Part shown: positions 1 to 6,099 of the stretch, in pieces | Numbering within the stretch: position 1 is the stretch's first letter | Layout of the letters: each line of letters starts with the position of its first letter | Program-made: the position numbers and the translations under genes | Source: JBBQVO01 sp038211505 | GTDB taxonomy: Bacteria > Chloroflexota > Dehalococcoidia > DSTF01 > JACRBR01 | Direction of reading: 5' to 3' | Assembly (NCBI GenBank): GCA_038211505.1 | Contig: JBBQVO010000106.1 | Coordinates: 1 to 11,434, forward strand | DNA length: 11,434 bases | Notes under the pieces: model-generated | What the model was told of the DNA's origin: nothing | The model's input: only the letters and a program-made list of their open reading frames with translations | Database searches by the model: none

Positions 1-150
1 GTCCGCCGTCCGCAGCGCGTCCACCAACGTCTCCAGTGCGAGCGCCGGATCCGTCGCGCATCGCACGATCACATCAAGCGCCGTATCCGCGCCCACGCGA
101 TCCGCAAACCGATCCACCGCCAACTGCCGCGGATCAAGTTCCTCAGTCAT
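1..150 (-). CDS. N-terminal fragment of an unrecognised protein, cut by the left edge
   Basis: An open frame of 50 codons starts at the ATG complementary to 148-150 (MTEELDPRQLAVDRFADRVG...) and runs without a stop off the left edge. It reads as a soluble, acidic helical N-terminus with no signal peptide. I do not recognise the family. No clear Shine-Dalgarno sequence precedes the ATG. A TAGACT hexamer (complement of 157-162) lies 6 nt upstream, which could be a -10 box for a leaderless mRNA, but this is weak. Support for coding comes from the uninterrupted frame and ordinary codon use only. The rest of the gene lies outside the window. Confidence 0.45.
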   Translation of the reverse strand, partial: MTEELDPRQLAVDRFADRVGADTALDVIVRCATDPALALETLVDALRTAD

Positions 151-407
151 GTTCGAAGTCTATGTCTGACCGCGTGAGCGCGCCGCCGCCGTACCAGGTG
201 CCCCAGTGCGCCACGTCCCGATCGCAACGGTCCATCGTTCTCTGCGACATCGCCCGTCTACCCAAAGAACCCCTTCGTGCTCTTCGTGCTCTTCGTGGAC
301 CGCCCGACCCGTGCAGATCAGAAGGGCGCGTCGATGCCGGCGATATCGCCGTCTAACTCAAAAGAACCCCTTGTTGCTCTTCGCGCTCTTCGTGGATCGT
401 CCGACCC
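151..407. other. Intergenic region without a convincing gene
   Basis: This stretch lies between the left-edge fragment and the deacetylase stop. Most of it is taken up by two copies of an approximately 81-bp repeat. Open frames crossing it are Arg/Ser/Pro-rich, have no ribosome binding site and look non-coding. Confidence 0.6.
245..325. repeat. Direct repeat copy 1 (about 81 bp)
   Basis: Copy 1 aligns with 341-422. Both share a CGAyATCGCC block, AAAGAACCCC, a run of TTCGTGCTC-type 9-bp units, CGTGGAyCG, CCGACCC and GATCAGAAGG, with scattered substitutions and small indels. Read on the minus strand the core is CCACGAAGAGCACGAAGAG. That style of CACGAAG repeat recurs outside genes in many environmental bacterial genomes (from memory). 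The copies are 96-97 bp apart, so this is a local duplication of an interspersed repeat. Confidence 0.75.
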
Positions 408-422
408 TCAACGATCAGAAGG
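341..422. repeat. Direct repeat copy 2, overlapping the deacetylase 3' end
   Basis: Copy 2 is the partner of 245-325. Its right end runs into the deacetylase gene, so the last residues (PSDR) and the TGA stop at 408-410 lie inside the repeat. The shared GATCAGAAGG block is therefore part of the coding sequence in this copy but not in copy 1. Confidence 0.75.
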
Positions 423-1328
423 CAACGACTCCAGACCGAGGATCTCGAAGCCGCGTGCGCGCAGGCCGTCGATGATGAAAGGCAGGGCGTCGACGGTCGA
501 TCGGCGCTCGAAGTGCAGGATGATGATGTCGCCATTCTTCGCGACGTTGACGACGGCATCGCGCACGTTCGTCGCGTCGAGTCCGGCGCGCCAGTCCTGC
601 GGATCGAGCGACCACATCACCGTGCGATAACCCAGCGACGCGGCGGCCGCGCGCACCGTATCGTTGCTCTCGCCGTACGGCGGACGGAAGAATGGCGCGA
701 CGACCGCGCCCGGCGAGATCTGCTGCACCAGCGCCTGCGTGTCGGTGATCTCGCGCTTGACGTTCTCGTACACCGGGTCGGCGCCCGGCGTCGCGTTGTC
801 ATTCGACGCCGGCGGCCGCGTCAGGTGCGCGTGCGTGTACGAGTGGTCGCACAGCGTGTAGCCCGCGTCGATCCACCGTCTCACGAAGTCCTGCCGCTTC
901 ATCATGAAGGCGCCGACGAGACACGCCGTCGCGTGCGCCCGCCGCTCCTGCAAAATGCCGAGCACTTCGTCGCTGAACCCGTAGCCGTCATCGAACGTCA
1001 GATACACAACCGGCCGCGACGTATCGCCGTGTCGCACCGCCGTCATCATCAGATCCGGCGGCCACGCAGGCCGCCCCGCGATCGGCGCGAAGACGGCCGG
1101 CACCGGGAACGCCGTTGGTGTCGCGGTCGGTGGCTCGGGCGTGTCGGTGGGTGTGGGCGGCAGCGGCGTGAACGTCGCCGTCGGCGGCAGCGGCGTGAGC
1201 GTGGCCGTGGGAGACGATGTCGCCGTCTCGGTCGGGGTCGCCGTCGGCGGCGCGGAAGCGCCGGCGAACGAGCAGCCCGCCGCCAACAGCATCACGATGC
1301 CGAGCGAAAGCGCAGTTGCCGTACGCAT
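408..1328 (-). CDS. Lipoprotein polysaccharide deacetylase (NodB domain, CE4)
   Basis: This is a 306-residue secreted lipoprotein that probably removes acetyl groups from peptidoglycan or another cell-surface N-acetylglucosamine polymer. The start at 1328 is preceded by an AGGAGG ribosome binding site (complement of 1333-1338). It gives a lipoprotein signal with lipobox LAAG-C19; a longer upstream frame would bury that signal. Residues 20-75 form a Thr/Pro-rich linker of the kind common in Chloroflexota exported proteins. The NodB domain shows all CE4 motifs: TFDDG (111-115), metal-binding HSYTH (162-166), RPPYG (215-219), DPQDW (242-246) and LH (271-272). Catalytic and metal residues look intact. 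It is divergent from the reductase gene and its 3' end overlaps a repeat. The polymer acted on cannot be read from sequence. Confidence 0.93.
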   Translation of the reverse strand: MRTATALSLGIVMLLAAGCSFAGASAPPTATPTETATSSPTATLTPLPPTATFTPLPPTPTDTPEPPTATPTAFPVPAVFAPIAGRPAWPPDLMMTAVRHGDTSRPVVYLTFDDGYGFSDEVLGILQERRAHATACLVGAFMMKRQDFVRRWIDAGYTLCDHSYTHAHLTRPPASNDNATPGADPVYENVKREITDTQALVQQISPGAVVAPFFRPPYGESNDTVRAAAASLGYRTVMWSLDPQDWRAGLDATNVRDAVVNVAKNGDIIILHFERRSTVDALPFIIDGLRARGFEILGLESLPSDR

Positions 1329-1454
1329 CGCCCCTCCTCTCCTCCGCCCTGTCGCGCATAGCTTACACGCGCGATCGATCCACGTACACCGTCCCGATCT
1401 CCCGATCCTGACGGCGGCCGAAGCCATGCCTCGCTATCGCTCCCAGTCGCGCGA

Positions 1455-1463
1455 TGTTAGGAT
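1455..1463 (+). promoter_or_regulatory. Putative extended -10 promoter of the aldo/keto reductase gene
   Basis: TGTTAGGAT matches the TGnTAnnAT extended -10 pattern. It would start transcription near 1470, leaving a leader of about 25 nt that contains the GGGAG ribosome binding site (1481-1485). No good -35 is visible. The rest of the 1329-1494 divergent gap shows nothing else clear. Confidence 0.35.
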
Positions 1464-1494
1464 CGCAATCCGAATACAAAGGGAGATGATCGCG

Positions 1495-2442
1495 ATGGAA
1501 TACAAGAATCTCGGCCGTTCCGGGCTCCAGGTGTCAGTCGTCGGCCTCGGCTGCAACAACTTCGGGATGCGTATCGATGCCGAAGCGGCGAAGGCCGTCG
1601 TCGACAAGGCGCTCGAATGCGGCATCAACCTCTTCGACACCGCCGATATCTACGGCGGCCGCGGCAAATCCGAAGAGATGCTGGGCGCCGCGCTGCAGGG
1701 CCGGCGCCGCGAGGCGATCATCGCGACCAAGTTCGCCGGCCCGATGGGCGACGGGCCAACGTGGGGCGGCGGTTCGCGCCGGTACATCATGAGCGCCGTC
1801 GAGGACAGCCTCCGCCGCCTCAACACTGACTACATCGATCTCTACCAGATGCATTTCCCCGATGTGAAGACGCCCCTCGATGAGACGATGCGCGCCCTCG
1901 ATGACGTCGTCCGGTCGGGCAAGGCGCGCTACATCGGCTGCTCGAACTTCGCCGGCTGGCAGGTCGCCGAGTCGACGTGGCTGGCGCGCACGCAGCACGG
2001 CGCCGCGTTCGTCTCGGCGCAGAATCAATACAACCTGCTCGACCGCCGCATCGAGCGCGATCTCGCGCCAGCCGTCGGCCAGTACGGCCTCGGCATCCTC
2101 CCGTACTTCCCCCTCGCCAGCGGCTTTCTCACCGGCAAGTACCGCCCCGGCCAGCCGCCGCCGGAGGGCACGCGCCTGGCGGCGTGGGGCCCGCGCGGCG
2201 CGCAGATGCTCAGCGATCAGAACTTCGATGTGCTGACGAAGCTCGAGCAGTTCGCCGAAGCGCACGGTCACTCGATGATCGATCTGGCGATCGGCTGGCT
2301 CGCCAGCCACGACTTCGTCGCCAGCGTCATCGCCGGCGCAACGCGGCCGGAGCAGATCGAACAGAACGTCGCCGCCGGCGCATGGAAGCTGACGCCGGCG
2401 GAGATCGCCGAAGTCGACGCGATCACGAAGCACGGCGACTGA
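1495..2442 (+). CDS. Aldo/keto reductase
   Basis: This 315-residue protein has the length of a full NADPH-dependent aldo/keto reductase, a cytosolic TIM-barrel enzyme reducing aldehydes or ketones. The catalytic tetrad is visible: Asp48 in LFDTAD, Tyr53 in YGG, Lys79 in ATKF and His120 in YQMHFPD. The GCSNF segment and the C-terminal GATRPEQIEQNV cofactor-binding segment also fit the family. The chosen ATG follows GGGAG by 9 nt; an ATG 9 nt further upstream (1486) is possible but overlaps the Shine-Dalgarno sequence. The stop overlaps the thioesterase start (TGATG), so the two are probably translationally coupled. The substrate is unknown; the sequence resembles the YajO/GSP69-like branch (inference). 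Confidence 0.93.
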   Translation: MEYKNLGRSGLQVSVVGLGCNNFGMRIDAEAAKAVVDKALECGINLFDTADIYGGRGKSEEMLGAALQGRRREAIIATKFAGPMGDGPTWGGGSRRYIMSAVEDSLRRLNTDYIDLYQMHFPDVKTPLDETMRALDDVVRSGKARYIGCSNFAGWQVAESTWLARTQHGAAFVSAQNQYNLLDRRIERDLAPAVGQYGLGILPYFPLASGFLTGKYRPGQPPPEGTRLAAWGPRGAQMLSDQNFDVLTKLEQFAEAHGHSMIDLAIGWLASHDFVASVIAGATRPEQIEQNVAAGAWKLTPAEIAEVDAITKHGD

Positions 2443-2933
2443 TGGCGCGCGAACCGGCATCGGACGGCGATGCGGGCGCCAGTGGCATCGACTGGATCGC
2501 CTGGGTTGCAGAGCGTCGCGAAGTCTTCGAAGGCCGCCCGTCGCTGAACGCGCACCTAACGCTGCATCTCGAAGAAGCGCGCGCGGGCTGGGTGCGCATG
2601 ACGATGCCCCTGCGGCCCGAATTGATGAATCCGTTCGGCGCCGTCCACGGCGGCTCGATCGCCGCGCTGATCGACTCCGCGGCCGGCTCGGCGATCGCGT
2701 CGGGCACGTTGCCTGATGACCGCATCATGGGCACGATCGACATGCAGGTGCACTTCCTCGAACGCGGCAGCGGCAACCAGTTGACGGCGGAAGCGCGCAT
2801 CGTCCGCGCCGGCGGCGCGATCGCCGTCGCGCATGTCGACGTGACCGACGACGCCGGCGCGCTCGTCGCCATCGGCACCGCCACCTTCCGCCTCGCCGCC
2901 CCCGGCACGAGACGCCACCGCAACGAGGACTGA
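2442..2933 (+). CDS. PaaI-type hotdog thioesterase
   Basis: This 163-residue protein has a single hotdog fold of the PaaI/YbgC-like acyl-CoA thioesterase group. It contains the hallmark NPFGAVHGGSIAALIDSAAG segment (63-82), with His69-Gly-Gly and the conserved Asp78, followed by the IDMQVHFL and AEARIVRAGGAIAVAHVDV strands. The ATG overlaps the reductase TGA by one base, indicating an operon and coupled translation. The enzyme probably hydrolyses an aryl- or acyl-CoA; the substrate is not determinable. The last 22 codons (VAIGTATFRLAAPGTRRHRNED) recur in the chimeric hepT frame at 3375-3444. The final dozen residues are a polar, arginine-rich tail beyond the usual fold. Confidence 0.9.
   Translation: MAREPASDGDAGASGIDWIAWVAERREVFEGRPSLNAHLTLHLEEARAGWVRMTMPLRPELMNPFGAVHGGSIAALIDSAAGSAIASGTLPDDRIMGTIDMQVHFLERGSGNQLTAEARIVRAGGAIAVAHVDVTDDAGALVAIGTATFRLAAPGTRRHRNED
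2864..2933 (+). repeat. 70-bp direct repeat copy A (thioesterase 3' end)
   Basis: This is identical to 3375-3444 except at two positions (2885 C versus G; 2927 G versus A), with a constant offset of 511 bp. Homology stops sharply at the TGA on the right and at 2864 on the left. Together the two copies bracket the mntA-hepT remnant. Confidence 0.97.
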
Positions 2934-2971
2934 GGTCGAGTCGCGGTGAGCGTCGGCGGTTTCGCGACCGC

Positions 2972-2977
2972 TATATT
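2972..2977 (+). promoter_or_regulatory. Putative -10 box giving a leaderless mntA transcript
   Basis: TATATT (4-5 of 6 matches to TATAAT, depending on register) lies 7 nt before the mntA ATG at 2985. This spacing would put the transcription start at or next to the start codon. No Shine-Dalgarno sequence is present, which agrees with leaderless translation. No -35 is evident. Confidence 0.35.
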
Positions 2978-2984
2978 GTCAGGT

Positions 2985-3290
2985 ATGAACGCGAACGTGA
3001 GCGAACGAGTCGACCTGCGTGGTTTGCCGGAGTTTTGCCGGCGACACCACATCGATCGGCTCGCCCTCTTCGGCTCGGTGCTTCGGGCCGACTTTCGCAC
3101 GGACAGCGACATCGACGTACTGGTGGAGTTTGAGCGGGGCCACACACCCGGCCTCGCGTTCTTCGATATCCAAACCGAACTCTCGGATCTCCTCGGACGC
3201 AAGGTGGACTTGAACACGCCGGGCTTCCTGAGTCCGCGCGTGCGAATGCGCGTGCAACGTGAGGCGGAGGTTGTGGTTGGCCCGCGGTGA
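2985..3290 (+). CDS. MNT-type nucleotidyltransferase antitoxin (MntA family)
   Basis: This 101-residue minimal nucleotidyltransferase has the intact signature GS-X10-DXD: Gly30-Ser31 in LALFGS, then Asp42 and Asp44 in DSDIDVLVEF. A third acidic residue is likely Asp75 in KVDLNTPGF. MntA proteins are antitoxins of type VII MntA-HepT systems that AMPylate the HEPN toxin (known for the family). The ATG at 2985 matches the usual family N-terminus (ERVDLRGLPEFCRRH); a GTG at 2946 would add an unlikely extension. The gene overlaps the hepT remnant start by 14 nt, the normal order for this module. Codon use looks less GC-biased than in its neighbours, which fits acquisition by transfer. The toxin partner is broken, so this is an orphan antitoxin. 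Confidence 0.88.
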   Translation: MNANVSERVDLRGLPEFCRRHHIDRLALFGSVLRADFRTDSDIDVLVEFERGHTPGLAFFDIQTELSDLLGRKVDLNTPGFLSPRVRMRVQREAEVVVGPR

Positions 3291-3444
3291 CGAAGATCGA
3301 TTCGAGCACACGCTGGCCGCCGCGCGACGCGCGGTGTCGCTGACGGACGAACTCACACGCGATGGTGTCGATGCCGTCGCCATCGGCACCGCCACGTTCC
3401 GCCTCGCCGCCCCCGGCACGAGACGCCACCGCAACGAAGACTGA
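3277..3444 (+). pseudogene. Truncated HepT (HEPN/DUF86) toxin fused to the thioesterase tail
   Basis: A TTG start at 3277 follows GGAGG (3266-3270) by 6 nt and overlaps the mntA stop. The first roughly 31 residues (ARGDEDRFEHTLAAARRAV, then SLTDELTRD) resemble the first helix of HepT/DUF86 proteins, which are usually 110-140 residues long. At 3375 the frame enters the second copy of the thioesterase 3' end and finishes with VAIGTATFRLAAPGTRRHRNED. The rest of the HEPN domain, including the RX4-6H ribonuclease motif, is absent, so toxin activity must be lost. The fusion is in frame, so a 55-residue chimera could be made. HepT assignment rests on the short N-terminal match plus its position after mntA. 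Confidence 0.75.
3375..3444 (+). repeat. 70-bp direct repeat copy B
   Basis: This is the second copy of the thioesterase 3' end, 68 of 70 bases identical to 2864-2933 and in the same reading frame. It ends at the TGA of the hepT chimera, 6 nt before the membrane protein ATG. An ancestral order thioesterase-6 nt-membrane protein is therefore plausible. Confidence 0.97.
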
Positions 3445-3450
3445 CGATCG

Positions 3451-4005
3451 ATGCTGGGCTTCGCTCTCGTCATGGCCATCCGGCTGACGGTGCCGCTGAC
3501 GATTTGGCGTTGGCCGCTTGCCGGTGGACTGCTGTCGATCGTCGCCGACACGATCGACATCCTGATCTTCGACGTGGCGGGGTTCCCGTCGTTCGCGAGC
3601 TACCAGCAAATCGACAAAGCGCTCGATCTCTACTATCTGGCGATTGAGTTCGTGGTCGCGCAGCACTGGCAATCACTGCCGAGGTGGACGGCGTCGGCGC
3701 TCTTCGCCTATCGGCTCGTCGGTGTCGCTGTGTTCGAAACGACCGGGGCGCGCGCGGCGTTGCTGGTCTTTCCGAACCTGTTCGAGCTGTTCTTCCTCTG
3801 GGTTGTCGCAGCCCTGCACTTCACGCCGAACTACCAGTTCACGCTGAAGCGAATCACGACTGCGCTCGCCGTGCTACTCGTGCCCAAGCTCATACAGGAG
3901 TATCTACTCCATTACGCGCGTGTTCTTGACGATCTCGTAGCTACCGATGTGATCGGCGATACGGCGCACGGCATCGCTGGCTGGTTTCGTAGTCACCTGC
4001 CGTGA
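3451..4005 (+). CDS. Conserved hypothetical integral membrane protein
   Basis: This 184-residue protein has about five hydrophobic segments, roughly at residues 1-19, 22-45, 79-97, 101-125 and 134-152. It contains aromatic-rich stretches such as LYYLAIEFVVAQHW and FPNLFELFFLWVVAALHF, with few charges inside the segments. I recall similar unnamed membrane proteins in actinobacterial and Chloroflexota genomes but no functional name. The ATG lies 6 nt after the repeat copy B stop and has no good Shine-Dalgarno sequence, so expression probably relied on coupling to an upstream gene. No signal peptide cleavage site or catalytic motif is seen. No function is assigned. Confidence 0.8.
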   Translation: MLGFALVMAIRLTVPLTIWRWPLAGGLLSIVADTIDILIFDVAGFPSFASYQQIDKALDLYYLAIEFVVAQHWQSLPRWTASALFAYRLVGVAVFETTGARAALLVFPNLFELFFLWVVAALHFTPNYQFTLKRITTALAVLLVPKLIQEYLLHYARVLDDLVATDVIGDTAHGIAGWFRSHLP

Positions 4006-4021
4006 TGTTCGCCTACCCTTG

Positions 4022-4050
4022 TTTACGCCGGTCACTCGCGATGATATGAT
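4022..4050 (+). promoter_or_regulatory. Sigma70-type promoter for the DUF4332 gene
   Basis: A -35 TTTACG (4022-4027) and a -10 TATGAT (4045-4050) are separated by exactly 17 bp. Predicted transcription starts near 4057, giving a leader of about 33 nt that carries GGAGG (4078-4082). This marks a new transcription unit after the membrane protein gene. Confidence 0.6.
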
Positions 4051-4089
4051 CGCACCTCAACTGAGAGAGCCCAGAACGGAGGCACCGCC

Positions 4090-4491
4090 ATGAAGATCGA
4101 GGACGTCGAAGGGATCGGCCCGGGATTCGCGCAGAAACTTACCGCCGCGGGCGTTGACACCGTCGAGAAATTGCTGGAATGCGGAGCGACGCCAAACGGT
4201 CGCACCGAACTCGCCAAGACGACGGAGATCAGCGCCGCCAAGCTCCTCGAATGGGTTAACCACGCCGACCTCATGCGCGTGAAAGGCGTCGGCTCCGAGT
4301 ACGCAGACCTGCTCGAGGCGACCGGCGTCGACTCACCCGCCGAGCTGGCGCAGCGCAAGGCCGCGAATCTTGCGACGAAGATGGATGAGTTGAACGCAGC
4401 GAAAAACATCGTCCGCCGCGTGCCCAACGAAACCGCCGTGCAGGGCTGGATCGACGAAGCGAAAACGATGAAGAAGATCGTCGAACACTAG
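4090..4491 (+). CDS. DUF4332 helix-hairpin-helix protein
   Basis: This 133-residue cytosolic protein contains two helix-hairpin-helix-like repeats. The first is at residues 1-30 (EDVEGIGPGFAQKLTAAGV) and the second at about 58-78 (ADLMRVKGVGSEYADLLEA), with LLEWVNHADLMR between them. This matches DUF4332, a family with predicted nucleic-acid-binding hairpins and no established biochemical role. The GIGP and KGVG hairpin glycines are intact and the length is typical. It has its own promoter, and GGAGG lies 7 nt before the ATG. A HerA-like ATPase gene follows after a 100-nt gap with no clear terminator, so the two may be co-transcribed. DNA binding is an inference from the fold. Confidence 0.88.
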   Translation: MKIEDVEGIGPGFAQKLTAAGVDTVEKLLECGATPNGRTELAKTTEISAAKLLEWVNHADLMRVKGVGSEYADLLEATGVDSPAELAQRKAANLATKMDELNAAKNIVRRVPNETAVQGWIDEAKTMKKIVEH

Positions 4492-4591
4492 GCGCAGTTG
4501 GTCCGATACCATGCGCTGCGCGCCGTCACGCACCCGTTCCTTCGCGCCTGTCGCAAGGATCGGTACATCCGATGCAGCCACGAGGACTCAC

Positions 4592-6085
4592 ATGCCCGAC
4601 CCGATGTTGCTTGCGAAGGGCCAGCAGGAGATCTTCATCCTGCCACATATGTCGAACCGCCATGGACTGATCGCCGGCGCGACCGGTACCGGCAAGACCG
4701 TGTCGCTTCAGGTGATGGCAGAGAACTTCAGCCGCATCGGCGTGCCCGTCTTCCTGGCCGATGTGAAGGGCGATCTCGCCGGCATCAGCCAGGCGGGCAG
4801 CGCGTCAAACCAGCATGTGACCGATCGCCTCAAGCAACTGGGCATCACCGACTTCCCGTACGCGGGCTGCCCGACCGTGTTCTGGGACATCGCCGGCGAG
4901 AACGGCCACCCCGTCCGCGCGACGATCTCAGAGATGGGGCCACTGCTCCTCGGCCACCTGCTCAACCTCAACGACACGCAATCGGGCGTCCTCGAGCTGG
5001 TCTTCCGCGTGGCCGACGACGGCGGCCTGCTGCTCCTCGACATGAAGGATCTGCGGGCGATGCTGCAGTACGTCGGCGATAATGCGGCGCAGTTCAAGAC
5101 GCAATACGGCAATGTGTCGTCAGCGAGCATCGGCGCCATTCAGCGAGGGCTGCTCTCGCTGGAGCAAGCGGACGGCGACAAGCTGTTCGGCGAGCCGTCA
5201 CTCGACCTCGACGACTTGATCCAGACCGACGCCAACGGGCACGGCGTGGTCAACATCCTGGTCGCCGACAAGCTCATTCAGAACCCGCAGATGTACTCGA
5301 CGTTCCTCCTCTGGCTGATGTCGGAACTGTTCGAGAAGCTACCGGAGGTCGGCGATCCCGATAAGCCGAAGCTCGTCTTCTTCTTCGATGAGGCGCACCT
5401 GCTGTTCGACAATGCGCCGAAGGCCCTGCTCGACAAGATCGAACAGGTCACGCGATTGGTGCGATCCAAGGGTGTCGGGATCTACTTCATCTCACAGAAT
5501 CCGCTGGACATTCCGGATGTTGTGCTCGGCCAGCTCGGCAATCGCGTCCAGCACGCGTTGCGGGCGTTCACCGCGCGAGACCAAAAGGCCGTGAAAGCAG
5601 CCGCGGAGACATTCCGCCTGAACAAGGCGTTCGATATCGAGAAGGCGATCACGGAACTTGTCGTGGGAGAAGCGCTCTGCTCGCCCCTCGACGACAAGGG
5701 CAGCCCGTGCGTCGTCGACCGCGCCTTCGTGATCCCGCCGCATAGCCAGATCGGGCCGATCACAATTGACCAGCGCCGGCAGATCATCAGCGGCTCCGCG
5801 ATCGCCGGCCACTATGAGCAAGTGCTCGATCGTGAGTCGGCGTACGAGAAGCTGAAAGCGAAAGCGGATGCAGCGACCGCCGCCGCCGGGACAGCGCCGG
5901 CAGGAGACGCGCCGGCATCCGGGGACGGCGCCGCGGCCCCGCGTAAGCAACGCGCGCCTGCAGCCAGCCAGCGCGAGACGATGATGGAGGCGGTGGAGAA
6001 GAGTGCGCTGCGCGCGGTGGGCAGTCAGCTCGGACGCCAGATCTCGCGTGGATTGCTCGGGTCGATCCTCGGTGGCCGGCGCTAG
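4592..6085 (+). CDS. yjgR: HerA-like DUF853 ATPase (YjgR family)
   Basis: This 497-residue protein has the length of the E. coli YjgR family. Walker A is GATGTGKT (29-36) and Walker B is LVFFFDEAH, with Asp266-Glu267. The segments QNPLDIPDVVLGQLGNRVQ and HALRAFTARDQKAV are the sensor/arginine-finger region typical of DUF853. An Ala/Pro-rich linker (about 430-460) leads to a C-terminal helix ending GRQISRGLLGSILGGRR, also typical. The fold is that of HerA/FtsK-type hexameric ATPases, but the role of stand-alone YjgR proteins is not established. The ATG at 4592 has GAGGA 5 nt upstream and starts with the family's usual MPDPMLLAKG; a longer frame from 4511 is unlikely. The dehydrogenase gene begins 14 nt after the stop. 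Confidence 0.92.
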   Translation: MPDPMLLAKGQQEIFILPHMSNRHGLIAGATGTGKTVSLQVMAENFSRIGVPVFLADVKGDLAGISQAGSASNQHVTDRLKQLGITDFPYAGCPTVFWDIAGENGHPVRATISEMGPLLLGHLLNLNDTQSGVLELVFRVADDGGLLLLDMKDLRAMLQYVGDNAAQFKTQYGNVSSASIGAIQRGLLSLEQADGDKLFGEPSLDLDDLIQTDANGHGVVNILVADKLIQNPQMYSTFLLWLMSELFEKLPEVGDPDKPKLVFFFDEAHLLFDNAPKALLDKIEQVTRLVRSKGVGIYFISQNPLDIPDVVLGQLGNRVQHALRAFTARDQKAVKAAAETFRLNKAFDIEKAITELVVGEALCSPLDDKGSPCVVDRAFVIPPHSQIGPITIDQRRQIISGSAIAGHYEQVLDRESAYEKLKAKADAATAAAGTAPAGDAPASGDGAAAPRKQRAPAASQRETMMEAVEKSALRAVGSQLGRQISRGLLGSILGGRR

Positions 6086-6099
6086 AAGATGCGGCCATC

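Noticed and set aside
1111..1260. GGCGGCAGCGGCGTGA-type short repeats as a minisatellite
   Set aside because: They encode the Thr/Pro-rich linker of the lipoprotein and are explained by its amino acid composition.
1329..1427. N-terminal extension of the deacetylase to 1427
   Set aside because: It would place 33 residues before a perfect lipoprotein signal peptide, and the ATG at 1328 has a strong AGGAGG site.
1534..2460. 308-codon open frame antisense to the aldo/keto reductase
   Set aside because: The composition is that of a GC-rich shadow, and the plus strand has all catalytic residues of a known enzyme family.
2940..2968. GTCGCG...CGCGAC hairpin after the thioesterase stop
   Set aside because: The 6-bp stem with a 17-nt loop and no U-run is too weak to call a terminator in GC-rich DNA.
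2973..2983. 11-nt match ATATTGTCAGG between the mntA upstream region and the greA/htrA divergent region (10569-10579, minus strand)
   Set aside because: The shared bases play different presumed roles (-10 in one, -35 in the other), the flanks do not align, and the palindrome context is absent at mntA. Chance is likely.
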